Positions 8,567-17,200 of a stretch of 64,000 bases of DNA are shown in pieces. Made by a program: the position numbers and the translations under genes. The notes under the pieces are model-generated. The model worked only from the letters and a program-made list of their open reading frames with translations, had not been told where the DNA came from and made no database searches. Within the stretch, counting starts at the first letter, position 1; each line of letters opens with the position of its first letter. The DNA comes from Pseudacidovorax sp. (GTDB lineage: Bacteria; Pseudomonadota; Gammaproteobacteria; Burkholderiales; Burkholderiaceae_C), in assembly GCF_017991995.1 (NCBI RefSeq), contig NZ_JAGOPN010000018.1, positions 62,001 through 126,000 of the forward strand. Reading direction: 5' to 3'.

Positions 8567-9762
8567 ATGGCTTGTTCGTCTTGCAGTTGTGCGATCTCCT
8601 CAGCCGAGTAGCCGAGGCTGGCCAGGATCTCCGTGGAATGCTGGCCCAGCGTGGGCGGCGGCGTGTCGACGCGCGGCGCCTGGCCGTCGATCTTGAAGCC
8701 GGTGCGCACCACGCGGATGTCGCGGCCCACGCCCGGCACGTCGTCGAAGCGGCCGATCATGCCGCGGCCGGCCACCTGCGGATGCGCCAGCGCCTCGCCC
8801 ACGGTGTAGACCGGCCCGGCCGGCACGCCGGCCTGGTTGAGCAGCGGCCACCAGGCCTCGGTGGTGCGCGCAGCCAGCGCCGCTTCGAGCTGGGCCTTGA
8901 GTTCGGCGCGGTGCTGCAGGCGGCCCTGGCGCTCGCGGAAGCGCGGGTCCTGCGGCAGGTCGGGCCGCCCCACCACGCGGCACAGGGCCTCGAACTGCTC
9001 CTGCTTGTTGGCGGCAATGTTGAGCAGCCCGTCCGCCGTGCGGAAGGTGCCCGAGGGGCTGGCCGTGAAGTTGTCGTTGCCCATGGGCTGCGGCGCGCGG
9101 CCGGCGATCAGGTGGTTGGAGACCACCCAGCCCATGGTCGCCATCACCGCCTCGAGCATGGAGACGTCGATGAAGGTGCCGCCGGTGCGCTGCCGGTCGG
9201 CCAGTGCCGCGGCGATGGCGAAGGCCGCCGTCATGCCGCCGATGGTGTCGGCCATGGGGTAGCCCACGCGGTAGGGCGCGTTGTCGGGCGCACCGGTGAT
9301 GCTCATGGTGCCAGACATGCCCTGGATGATCTGGTCATAGGCCGGCAGGTCGCGCAGCGGCCCGTCCTGGCCGAAGCCGGAGATGGCGCAGTAGACGAGC
9401 CGCGGGTTCTCGGCCAGCAGTTCGTCGTAGCCCAGGCCCAGGCGCTGCATCACGCCGGGGCGGAAGTTCTCCACCAGCACGTCGGCCGTGCGCACCAGGC
9501 GGCGCAGCACCTCCTTGCCCTCGGGCTTCTTGAGGTCGACGGTGATGGAGCGCTTGCCCGCGTTCTGCGCCAGGAAGGACACGCCCATGTGGCGGCGGTT
9601 GAGCTCGGCATCGGCACCCAGTTGCCGGGCCAGGTCGCCGCCCTGGCGGCTCTCCACCTTGACGACGTCGGCGCCCATGTGGGCCAGCTGGTGGCAGGCG
9701 AAGGGCCCGGCCAGCACATTGGTGAGATCGAGGACGCGGATGCACTGCAACGAAGCACCCAT
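8563..9762 (-). CDS. CaiB/BaiF family III CoA-transferase
   Basis: A 399-aa class III CoA-transferase that moves CoA between acyl-CoA and a free carboxylate through an aspartyl intermediate. The N-terminus (VLDLTNVLAGPFACHQL, then LGADxVKVE-type ADVVKVE) is diagnostic of the family, as is VENFRPGVMQRLGLGY. The catalytic aspartate is most likely the one in GGTFIDVSMLEA. It sits 3 bp after the Bug receptor gene and overlaps the citryl-CoA lyase-like gene by 4 bp, giving a tight three-gene operon. Substrate specificity cannot be read; CoA-transfer to an imported di- or tricarboxylate is the simplest reading. Confidence 0.92.
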   Translation of the reverse strand: MGASLQCIRVLDLTNVLAGPFACHQLAHMGADVVKVESRQGGDLARQLGADAELNRRHMGVSFLAQNAGKRSITVDLKKPEGKEVLRRLVRTADVLVENFRPGVMQRLGLGYDELLAENPRLVYCAISGFGQDGPLRDLPAYDQIIQGMSGTMSITGAPDNAPYRVGYPMADTIGGMTAAFAIAAALADRQRTGGTFIDVSMLEAVMATMGWVVSNHLIAGRAPQPMGNDNFTASPSGTFRTADGLLNIAANKQEQFEALCRVVGRPDLPQDPRFRERQGRLQHRAELKAQLEAALAARTTEAWWPLLNQAGVPAGPVYTVGEALAHPQVAGRGMIGRFDDVPGVGRDIRVVRTGFKIDGQAPRVDTPPPTLGQHSTEILASLGYSAEEIAQLQDEQAI

Positions 9763-9765
9763 CCT

Positions 9766-10734
9766 TCAATCCACCCGCGCGCCGGACTCGCGCACGGCCG
9801 TGCCCCAGCGCGTCTGCTCGCTCTTCATGAAGGCGCCCAGCTCGGCCGCCGTGCCGCCGCGGGCCGCGCTGCCCTCGTCGCGCAGGCGGGCGATCACGTC
9901 GGGGCGCTTGAGCGCGGCATTGGCCACGGCATTGAGCGCATCCACCGCCTCGGCCGGCGTGCCGGCGGGCGCCACCAGGGCCTTCCAGTCCTCGGCGACG
10001 AAGCCGGGGTAGCCGGACTCGGCCACCGTCGGCACGTCGGGCAGCACCTCGATGCGCTGGCCCGAGGTCACGGCCACGGCGCGCAGCTTGCCGGCCTTGA
10101 CCATCGAGATGACGCTGGGCGGCGTGGCGAAGTAGATGTCGGTCTGCCCGCCCAGCATGTCGGTGATGGCCGGGCCGGCGCCCTTGTACGGCACATGCAT
10201 CACCTGGATGCCGGCGCGGCGCGCGAACATTTCGCCGGCCACATGGCCCACCGTGCCGGTGCCGGCGGAGGCCATGGTCAGCTGGCGGGTCTTGGATTGG
10301 GTCTTGAGGTCGGCCAGGGTGTGGATGGCGGAGTCGGCCCGCACCACCAGCACCACCGGCTGCGAGGCCAGCAGCACCACCGGCGCGAAGTCCTTGGCTG
10401 CGTCGAAGGGCATGCGGCTGTAGAGCGCGGGGTTGATGGCCAGGTTGGCCGTCTGGCCGGCGCCGAAGGTGTAGCCGTCCTTGCGGGCCTTGGCCACGGC
10501 GTCGAGGCCGATGTTGCCGCCGGCGCCCGGCTTGTTGTCGATGACGAAGTTCCAGCGCGTGTCCTTGGCCGTGATCTCGTTGACCACGAGCCGCGTGAGC
10601 ACGTCCGTGCCGCCGGCCGGCGGGAAGGGCACCACGATCTTGATGGGCTGGGTGGGAAAGCCGGCCTGCGCGGCGGCCAGGGCGCCGTGCAGGGCGAGCG
10701 TGGCGCACAGCGCCAGACGGTGGAAGGGTTTCAC
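9766..10734 (-). CDS. Bug family (TctC-type) periplasmic solute receptor
   Basis: A 322-aa periplasmic binding protein of the Bug/TctC family, abundant in Burkholderiales and used with tripartite tricarboxylate transporters. A signal peptide (ALCATLALHGALAAAQA) precedes the family start FPTQPIKIVVPFPPAGGTD. The GTG at 10734 is chosen because AAAGGAG lies just upstream of it; the frame extends to 10779 but those codons would cover the operator region. Bug receptors bind carboxylates such as citrate, glutamate or aromatic acids. No TctA/TctB membrane genes are present nearby, so it must work with distant subunits or act as a sensor. It leads the CoA-transferase/lyase operon. Confidence 0.92.
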   Translation of the reverse strand: MKPFHRLALCATLALHGALAAAQAGFPTQPIKIVVPFPPAGGTDVLTRLVVNEITAKDTRWNFVIDNKPGAGGNIGLDAVAKARKDGYTFGAGQTANLAINPALYSRMPFDAAKDFAPVVLLASQPVVLVVRADSAIHTLADLKTQSKTRQLTMASAGTGTVGHVAGEMFARRAGIQVMHVPYKGAGPAITDMLGGQTDIYFATPPSVISMVKAGKLRAVAVTSGQRIEVLPDVPTVAESGYPGFVAEDWKALVAPAGTPAEAVDALNAVANAALKRPDVIARLRDEGSAARGGTAAELGAFMKSEQTRWGTAVRESGARVD

Positions 10735-10757
10735 AGGGGTCTCCTTTGCTTGATGCC

Positions 10758-10774
10758 GTTCTACTGAACAGAAC
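10758..10774. promoter_or_regulatory. Operator-like inverted repeat (site 1) between Bug operon and iclR
   Basis: The sequence GTTCTACTGAACAGAAC has matching arms GTTCT and AGAAC around a 7-bp centre. It lies in the divergent interval between the Bug receptor operon and the IclR regulator gene. A second copy of the same pattern (GTTCTnnnnAACAGA) occurs on the other strand at 10778-10794. IclR-family proteins bind imperfect palindromes of this kind near their own promoters, so this is a good candidate binding site. Confidence 0.6.
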
Positions 10775-10777
10775 AGC

Positions 10778-10794
10778 ACTCTGTTGGATAGAAC
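10778..10794. promoter_or_regulatory. Operator-like site 2 for the IclR regulator
   Basis: Read on the minus strand this is GTTCTATCCAACAGAGT, matching site 1 in GTTCT-N4-AACAGA. The centres of the two sites are 20 bp apart, close to two helical turns, so two regulator dimers could sit on the same face of the DNA. It is nearer to the iclR start than site 1. Confidence 0.55.
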
Positions 10795-10919
10795 TGTAGT
10801 CCGGTCGCAGCGCCAAGACGCATCGGGTTAACCCTGGCATTCCCGGCGCGTCGGGCGCGCAGTTCGGCCATGTCACACTGCGGCCGCTCCCGCGAACCGA
10901 CCTTCCTCCCGCCGCCGCC

Positions 10920-11822
10920 ATGACCGACGCCGCCCCCTCGCCTGCCGACCCCGCCGCCGACGCCGCTGCCTCCGACTCCAGCGGCGTGGCCGTGCTCGAC
11001 CGGGCCTTCGCGCTGCTGGCCGCCTTCGACGCCGACAGCGCGCGGCTCACGCTGTCGGAGCTGTCGCGCCGCACGGGCCTGTACAAGAGCACGGTGCTGC
11101 GGCTGCTGGGCGCGCTGGAGCACGGCGGCTTCGTGCGGCGACTGCCCGACGGGCAGTACGCCATCGGGCCGCAGCCGCTGCGGCTGGCGGCGGTGTACCA
11201 GCGCTCCTTCCAGGTAGGGCATGTGATCGAGCCGCTGCTGGAGCAGCTGAGCGCCGCCAGCGGCGAGACGGCCTCCTTCTACGTGCGGCATGGCCTGCAG
11301 CGGGTGGCGCTGTTCCGCGTGGAGCCCGCGCGCTCGGTGCGCGCCTCGGTGCAGGTCGGCCAGGGCTATGCCATCGGCCAGGGCGCCTCGGGCAAGGTGC
11401 TGATGGCCTTCGGCCTGCAAGGCGAGCCCGACCTTCCCGAGCTGCCGGAAGCCGACGCCATCCGCGCCCAGTTCTGGGCCACCTCCTGGGGCGAGCGCGA
11501 CCCCGAGACGGCCTCCGCCGCCGCGCCGGTGTTCGGCGTGGGCGGCGCGCTGCAGGGCGTGCTGGCCATCTCCGGCCCGCGCCAGCGGCTCGAACAGGGC
11601 GACACCATGCGCACCGCCTGCCGCCAGGTGCTGGAGGCCGCGCGCAACGCCACCGCGGCGCTGGGCGGCAACGTGAGCGGCTTTACCGCCAGCCTGGCTG
11701 CGCTGGCCGTGACTGGAGACACCGCCCACCTTCCGCGCAACCCAACCAATGCACAACACCTTCTCGGCGCTATCGAACAACTCGACGGCGAACGTGCCAA
11801 GCGTCTCTCACCGAAGGAGTGA
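10920..11822 (+). CDS. IclR family transcriptional regulator
   Basis: A 300-aa IclR-type regulator. The N-terminal winged helix is recognisable (VLDRAFALLAAF, then LTLSELSRRTGLYKSTVLRL and a wing with GGFVRRLPDGQYAIG). The C-terminal effector domain contains SAASGETASFYVR and the GQGASGKVLMA segment typical of the family. It is transcribed away from the Bug receptor/CoA-transferase/lyase operon. It very likely controls that operon and itself through the paired GTTCT...AACAG sites at 10758-10794. The effector is probably the substrate or a CoA intermediate of that pathway. Confidence 0.92.
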   Translation: MTDAAPSPADPAADAAASDSSGVAVLDRAFALLAAFDADSARLTLSELSRRTGLYKSTVLRLLGALEHGGFVRRLPDGQYAIGPQPLRLAAVYQRSFQVGHVIEPLLEQLSAASGETASFYVRHGLQRVALFRVEPARSVRASVQVGQGYAIGQGASGKVLMAFGLQGEPDLPELPEADAIRAQFWATSWGERDPETASAAAPVFGVGGALQGVLAISGPRQRLEQGDTMRTACRQVLEAARNATAALGGNVSGFTASLAALAVTGDTAHLPRNPTNAQHLLGAIEQLDGERAKRLSPKE

Positions 11823-11882
11823 GGTGGGTCCGGACCCATACGGTCGTCCGGCACTGAACGGAACGCCGCACGGGCGCCTGCC

Positions 11883-12659
11883 TCAGGGCGGGCTGACCGG
11901 CGCCCGCGAGGCCGCCATGTCGGGCGCCACATGCAGCCCGCGCATCATCTCGGTCATCCACGTCACCAGCAGCGCGCCGTAGGCCTTGCGCCAGGCTTCC
12001 TTCGACAGCGCATGGTCCGCGCCCGACAGCACCCGGTAGGTGACCGAGCGCACGGCGCGGAAGGAGCCCAGGTAGTTGGCGATGACCGGATGCGGCACGG
12101 TGCTGTCGTGCTCCGACTCCACCACCAGCACGTCGCCACGGAAGGCCTCGCAGGCGCCCAGCGCGCGGTTGGCCTCCGGCGCGATGGAGGTCAGGCGATA
12201 GGCGGCCAGATCGCTGCGGCTGAGTTGGCCCTTGGGCACTTCCCAGTCCTCGTCGCGGTAGAGCGCGGGCGCGCGCATGGCCAGCCAGCGCACCGGCCGC
12301 AGGCCCGTGACCAGCGCCGCCAGGTAGCCGCCGTAGCTGCTGCCGACGATGGCGATGGCGGTGGGGTCGACGGCGGGGTGGCCGGCCAGCGTGTCGTAGG
12401 CGGCCAGCACGTCGCGCAGGTTGTCCTCGCGCGTCACGTCCAGCCGCTGCGCCGCATGGCGCGCGTGGCCGCGCAGGTCGAAGGTCAGGCACACGCAGCC
12501 GAGTGCGGCGATCTCGCGGGCCCGGGCCAGGTACTGCGCCTGGCTGCCGTCCCAGCCATGCACCAGGAGCACGCCGGGCACCTTGGCCGCGGCCACCAGG
12601 GTGCCGTCGATCTTCTGGTCGTCGACGGCGATCTGCAGGGTCTCAAGCTGGGTCTGCAT
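11883..12659 (-). CDS. Alpha/beta hydrolase, dienelactone-hydrolase/acyl-peptidase-like
   Basis: A 258-aa alpha/beta-hydrolase-fold enzyme. The oxyanion region is LLVHGWDGSQ, the nucleophile elbow is GSSYGG with Ser108, and the acid and base are likely in VVESEHDSTVP and GADHALS. The first 11 residues lie within a 17-bp overlap with the upstream DUF3182 gene, so the two are translationally linked. The gene closes the long leftward glucan/trehalose locus. The substrate is not known; small esters, peptides or a product of the DUF3182 protein are all possible. No signal peptide is seen, so it acts in the cytosol. Confidence 0.85.
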   Translation of the reverse strand: MQTQLETLQIAVDDQKIDGTLVAAAKVPGVLLVHGWDGSQAQYLARAREIAALGCVCLTFDLRGHARHAAQRLDVTREDNLRDVLAAYDTLAGHPAVDPTAIAIVGSSYGGYLAALVTGLRPVRWLAMRAPALYRDEDWEVPKGQLSRSDLAAYRLTSIAPEANRALGACEAFRGDVLVVESEHDSTVPHPVIANYLGSFRAVRSVTYRVLSGADHALSKEAWRKAYGALLVTWMTEMMRGLHVAPDMAASRAPVSPP

Positions 12660-13809
12660 CGGGAAGGATCAGCGCATAGCGGGTGATGAGGCCCACGCTC
12701 GGGTCCACATCGCGGTAGTAGATCTGCGCGCCCTCGGGCGGTTGCTCCTCGCCATAGCACTCGCCGCTGGCGGCGCGCAGCCGCTGCAGGGTGGGGTCGG
12801 CATGGAAGCGCTCCAGCGCGGCGATCTCGGCGCTGGTAGCGCCGCCCAGGCGCCAGGACTGCTCCAGCACGCCCGATCGCCACTGGCCGTGCACGTCCAT
12901 GCCCTGCGCCACGTCGTAGTTGATGCGCGAAGCGAAGAAGCCGGCATAGCTGCGCTCCACCGCCGCGTGGTAGCTGCGCGCCTGGGCCACGGCCAGGCGC
13001 AGCGCGTCGGGCAGGAAGGGCTCGGCCATCAGCACGTCCAGGCCGCCGCGCACCAGCGTGAGCTGCGAGCCGCCATACACCGCCTCGCCCTGGTTGTCGT
13101 AGGTCAGCCGCTGATGGCCGTGGTAGCTGAGCACCAGGCTGCCGACGATCACCTGGCCCACGCTCACGGTATCGGGATGGCGCAGGTTCTCTTCCAGCAC
13201 CACGCCATCGGCGGCGAGGGCGGGCTCGCCCAGCGCCTCCAGCTGGCGGTCCAGCGATTCGGTGTCGTGGGCTACGCTCTGCCCCCGGCCGGCGGTGCCG
13301 CGCACGGCCTTCACGCGCACGGGTCCGCGGGCCAGCAACATCCGGCCAGCTCGCTGCGCCTCCGCCAGGCTGAAGGCGGTGTAGCCGTGCAGCACCGCAT
13401 CGGCCGATTGCGCGGCAAAGTCGGCCGACCAGCCTTCGGGCCGCGCCGCATCCGCATCGACCAGCGGATGGGTGATGGCCTTGGTGGCGACGAAGGAATA
13501 GGGAACGACGCCGCCGAACAGGTCGTGCGGGCCTTGGATGCCGGCGACGCGGGCGTCAGCAGCGGTGAGGGTGTCGTTGGGCACCACGTACTGGGGTGCA
13601 CCGGCGGGCCGCTGCGGATTGAAGTCGCCGGCAAAACGGTGGCCCTTGAGGGCCGCCAGCCGCTCAGCGAAGTCGGTACGGGCAGCACGCTCGTGGGCGC
13701 TGTCGTAGCCTCGGCCGGCCACATGCCAGAGCCAGGTTTCACCCGGCGGGCTGCCCGGCGCGGGCATCAACGCAGGGGCCAGGCCCTCCTCGAAATCCAG
13801 TGGGGGCAT
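12643..13809 (-). CDS. DUF3182 family protein (ATP-grasp-like)
   Basis: A 388-aa protein that I assign to DUF3182, a family without established function. It contains the segments YSFVATKAITHPLVD, VRVKAVRGTAGRGQSV and DGVVLEENL. The Lys/Gly-rich stretch followed by an acidic pair resembles the nucleotide-binding core of ATP-grasp enzymes; this likeness is my inference. The ATG at 13809 is chosen because GGAGAG lies 7 bp upstream of it; an in-frame ATG at 13836 lacks such a site. It overlaps the following hydrolase gene by 17 bp. Its position in the glucan/trehalose operon suggests a ligase-type reaction linked to stress adaptation. Confidence 0.75.
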   Translation of the reverse strand: MPPLDFEEGLAPALMPAPGSPPGETWLWHVAGRGYDSAHERAARTDFAERLAALKGHRFAGDFNPQRPAGAPQYVVPNDTLTAADARVAGIQGPHDLFGGVVPYSFVATKAITHPLVDADAARPEGWSADFAAQSADAVLHGYTAFSLAEAQRAGRMLLARGPVRVKAVRGTAGRGQSVAHDTESLDRQLEALGEPALAADGVVLEENLRHPDTVSVGQVIVGSLVLSYHGHQRLTYDNQGEAVYGGSQLTLVRGGLDVLMAEPFLPDALRLAVAQARSYHAAVERSYAGFFASRINYDVAQGMDVHGQWRSGVLEQSWRLGGATSAEIAALERFHADPTLQRLRAASGECYGEEQPPEGAQIYYRDVDPSVGLITRYALILPDADPA

Positions 13810-13879
13810 CGGTGCTCTCCAGTGTCCGGTGGCCATGGAGCGATGCTGCGAAGGCGGCCGGGCGGCCGCGTAGGTGCTT

Positions 13880-14119
13880 TCAGGCAGTGAGCGTCGGCCA
13901 CGGCGCGGCGGCGGGAGGCCGGGCGCCCCAGCCGTCGCGCATGAGGCGGCGCACGGCGCCGGGCGAATCGCCCACGCGCTCCACGGCCAGGCGCAGCAGC
14001 GATTCGGTGACGCCGAATTCGCCCATCCAATAGCTCACGTCGTCCCGGCAGTCGAGGTGGATGCGCTCGGGGTGCTGGAGCACGCTGCCGGGGAACACGG
14101 CGCTTTGCAGGGTAGTCAT
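13880..14119 (-). CDS. DUF3606 domain-containing small protein
   Basis: A 79-aa protein matching the DUF3606 pattern: a short N-terminal lead, then ERIHLDCRDDVSYWMGEFGV and SLLRLAVERVGDSPGAVRR, which read as two or three helices. The ATG at 14119 is preceded by GGAGACAG, a good ribosome binding site. Function is unknown; members are small cytosolic proteins often found with stress-response genes in proteobacteria. It sits between malQ-treY (95 bp) and DUF3182 (70 bp) on the same strand, inside the glucan/trehalose locus. Confidence 0.75.
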   Translation of the reverse strand: MTTLQSAVFPGSVLQHPERIHLDCRDDVSYWMGEFGVTESLLRLAVERVGDSPGAVRRLMRDGWGARPPAAAPWPTLTA

Positions 14120-14214
14120 GGCTGTCTCCGTCGGACCTGGATGTGGAGCACCATGATGAGGCGCGACGCCTCCAAAAGCAGCAGGCATCAGCCGGCCGCC
14201 ATGAAGGACGCCGC

Positions 14215-17200
14215 CTACACCGCGTGTTCCGCGGGCACCAGCACCGCGCAGGGCAGCGTCTGCAGCAGCGCGTCGACGGCCACCCAACCGCCCTCGACAT
14301 GGCGCCCGCTGAGCACGTCGCGCCAGCCGCCCGGGCGCTGCGGCAGCGCCAGCGTGGTCGACGCCCAGGCCTGCGCGTCCCAGCCCTCAGGCGGCGGCGC
14401 GTCGCGCCGGTCGTCATCCTGTTCGGCAAAGAAGCGGCCCGCGACGAAGACGAGCGCATCGTCCCCGACCTGCCGGGTGAAGGCGACGACGGCCTCGTCG
14501 GCCGGCCCATTGGCGTAAAGGGGCTGGTGGTCGCCGTCGCGCACCAGGGCGGCATGTTCGCGGCGCATTTGCAGCAGGCGCCAGGCCGTCCACAGCTTGG
14601 CTTCGCCCAGGCGCGCGGGCGTCATGCGCTCGGCCAGGCCCTCGGCCATGCGCTCCGGACGGGCGGCCAGGGCCTCCAGGCCGGCCAGCAGCTCGCTGCG
14701 CGCCGCGTAGTCGACCGGGCGGCGGTTGTCGGGATCGACCAGGCTGAAGTCCAGGCACTCGGTGCCCTGGTAGGTGTCGGGCACGCCAGCCGAGCAGAAC
14801 TTGAGCGCCGTGAACACCAGCGAATTGAGGCCGCCCCACCAGGCCAGCCGCGCGGCCAGCGGCTCGAAGTCGGCGCGGAACTCCTCGCTGTCCACCACGC
14901 CGCGCACGAACTGCGCCAGCGCGCCTTCGTAGGCCTCGTCGCGCATCACCCAGCTGGTGTGGCGCTTGCCCTCGCGCGCGGCCTTGTGCATGTAGCGCAC
15001 CAGCCGCTCGGCCAGCTCCTCGCGGGCCTCTTCGTCGGCGCCTCCGGCGGGCCAGATGCCCAGCATGGTCTGGTAGAGCAGGTATTCGTCGGCGCGCGAC
15101 GGCGTCACGCCGTGGTCGAGCAGCGCGACCTGCGCCTCCGGCTCGGCCAGCGCATGCCAGCGGCGCAACGCCAGGCGCCAGGTGGCCGGCATCTCCGAGA
15201 GCACATGCAGGCGCATGCGCACGTCCTCGGCGCGCTTGTTGTCGTGGGTGGAGCTGGCCAGCAGCGTGTGCGGCCAGCGGCGGGCGCGGTCGGCGCTGGC
15301 CTCGTGGAACTGCTCCAGCGTGAAGCCGAAGGTGGCCGGATCGCCCCCCACCTCGTTGAGCGAGGCGAGCGGATACCAGCGGTAGAAGGCCGTGTCCTCC
15401 ACGCCCTTGGCGGCCACCGGCGCACTGAACTGCTGGAAGCGCGCCGCCAGCCGCAGCACCTGCGGATGCAGCACCGGGTCGCCCGCATGCAGCTCGCCGC
15501 GCAGCGCCTGGCCGACGAAGTCGTAGATGCTGTCGTCGGCCAGCTCGCCCCGCTCGCGCGCGGCGGCGATGGCATCGTCGATGTAGCGCTGGTCCTGCGC
15601 GGAAAGGCCGCGGTCGGTCACGTAGCTGCGGTAGACGCGCATGCAGGTGGCCACCTCGGCCAGCGCGCGGCGCAGGTTGTTGAGCGTGTAGTCGCGCGTG
15701 CGGCGGTCGGCGCGGGCGATGCGCAGCGCGGCCGTGGCGATCATGGTCAGGTCCGAGGCCAGCGCATTGCGGGTGACGGCCCGCTTGCCCAGGTACTCGA
15801 CCTCGTGGAAGGGCGCGTCCTCGCCCGTGAAGCCACGCCAGATGCGGTCGAAGGCGGCGTCCGATTCGGTCTGCACCAGCACGCCCGCGGCCACATTGGC
15901 GAAGCGGTAGCCGGTGGTGCCGTGGATGGCCCAGGCCTCGGGCACCTCCTCGTGGCCGGCGGCGATCTTCTCGGCGACCACGTAGAGCGGCCGCTCGGGC
16001 CGCCCGCTGCCGTCATCGGCCGCCAGGCGCCGGCCGGTGCGCCGCGCAAAGCCCTGCTGCAGCCGGTCGAAGTACGCGGCCGGGTCGTGCAGGCCGTCGG
16101 GATGGTCGATGCGCAGGCCGTCCACCAGGCCGCGCGCAGCCAGGTCCAGCGGCAGGGCATGCGTGGCCTCGAAGACCTCGGGCCGCTCCATGCGCAGCGC
16201 GGCCAGCTCGTTGACGTCGAAGAAACGGCGGTAGTTGATCTCGTCCGAGGCCACGCGCCAGAAGGCCAGGCGGTAGTGCTGCGCCTCCAGCAGCTGGTGC
16301 AGCGCCTCGCGGTGGCGCGGATGGTTCCAGCGCGCCACGGCCGCCTGCACGGCGCTGCCGAAGGCGGCCGATTCGCCGATCAGCGCGGCCAGACGGGCCT
16401 GGGCGGCGGTCTTGTCGCGGGCGCGCCGCGCGGCGTCGTCCGCGCCGGCGGGCAGCGACTCGAAGGCCTGCGCCACGCCGGCCAGGGCGGCCGCGTCCTC
16501 GGGACCGGCCATCAGCGGCTCGGCCGAGCGAAGCACGGGCGCATAGCTTTCGGGCGCGACCGGGAAGCAATGGTCGTGGTAGTGGATGGCCAGCCGACCG
16601 CCCGTGGCGTCCAGGCCCAGCTTCAGCTCGCCGTCGTCCAGTACCTGTCCGTAGGCGCCGCCCAGGACGGCCAGCAGCACCTTGCCGGCCAGCTCCGGGT
16701 CGGCGGGCTGCCATTCGATGTCGAAGTGGCTGGCGTAGAGGGAGGCGGGGCCGTTTTCCAGCACGTCTTCCCACCAGGGGTTGTCGCCGCCGAGCACGCC
16801 CATGTGGTTGGGCACCAGGTCCAGGATCTGGCCCATGCCGTGGCGCTGCAGCGCGGCGCAGAAGCGCATGAAGCCGGCCTCGCCGCCCAGCTCGGGGTTG
16901 ATCTGGTCATGCGCCACCACGTCGTAGCCGTGGGTGCTGCCCGGGCGCGCACGCTGCAGCGGCGAGCAATAGACATGGCTGATGCCCAGCCGCTGCAGGT
17001 AGGGCAGGATGGCGATGGCATCGTCGAAGGTGAAGCCGGCATGGAACTGCAGCCGGTAGGTGGCCCGCGGCAGGCGCAGCGGATGGCGCACCGGGCCCTC
17101 GGCCGCAGCCGCACCGCCCACGGCCGGCCGTTCGGCGGCCACGGCGGCGGCGATGGCGGCCACGCGCGGCGCCTGCGCCCACTGCTCCACCGGCAACGCC

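Noticed and set aside
8551-10767. A 738-codon plus-strand frame opposite the Bug/CoA-transferase operon
   Set aside because: Antisense shadow; His/Gly/Ala-rich with no motif, and it runs through the operator region.
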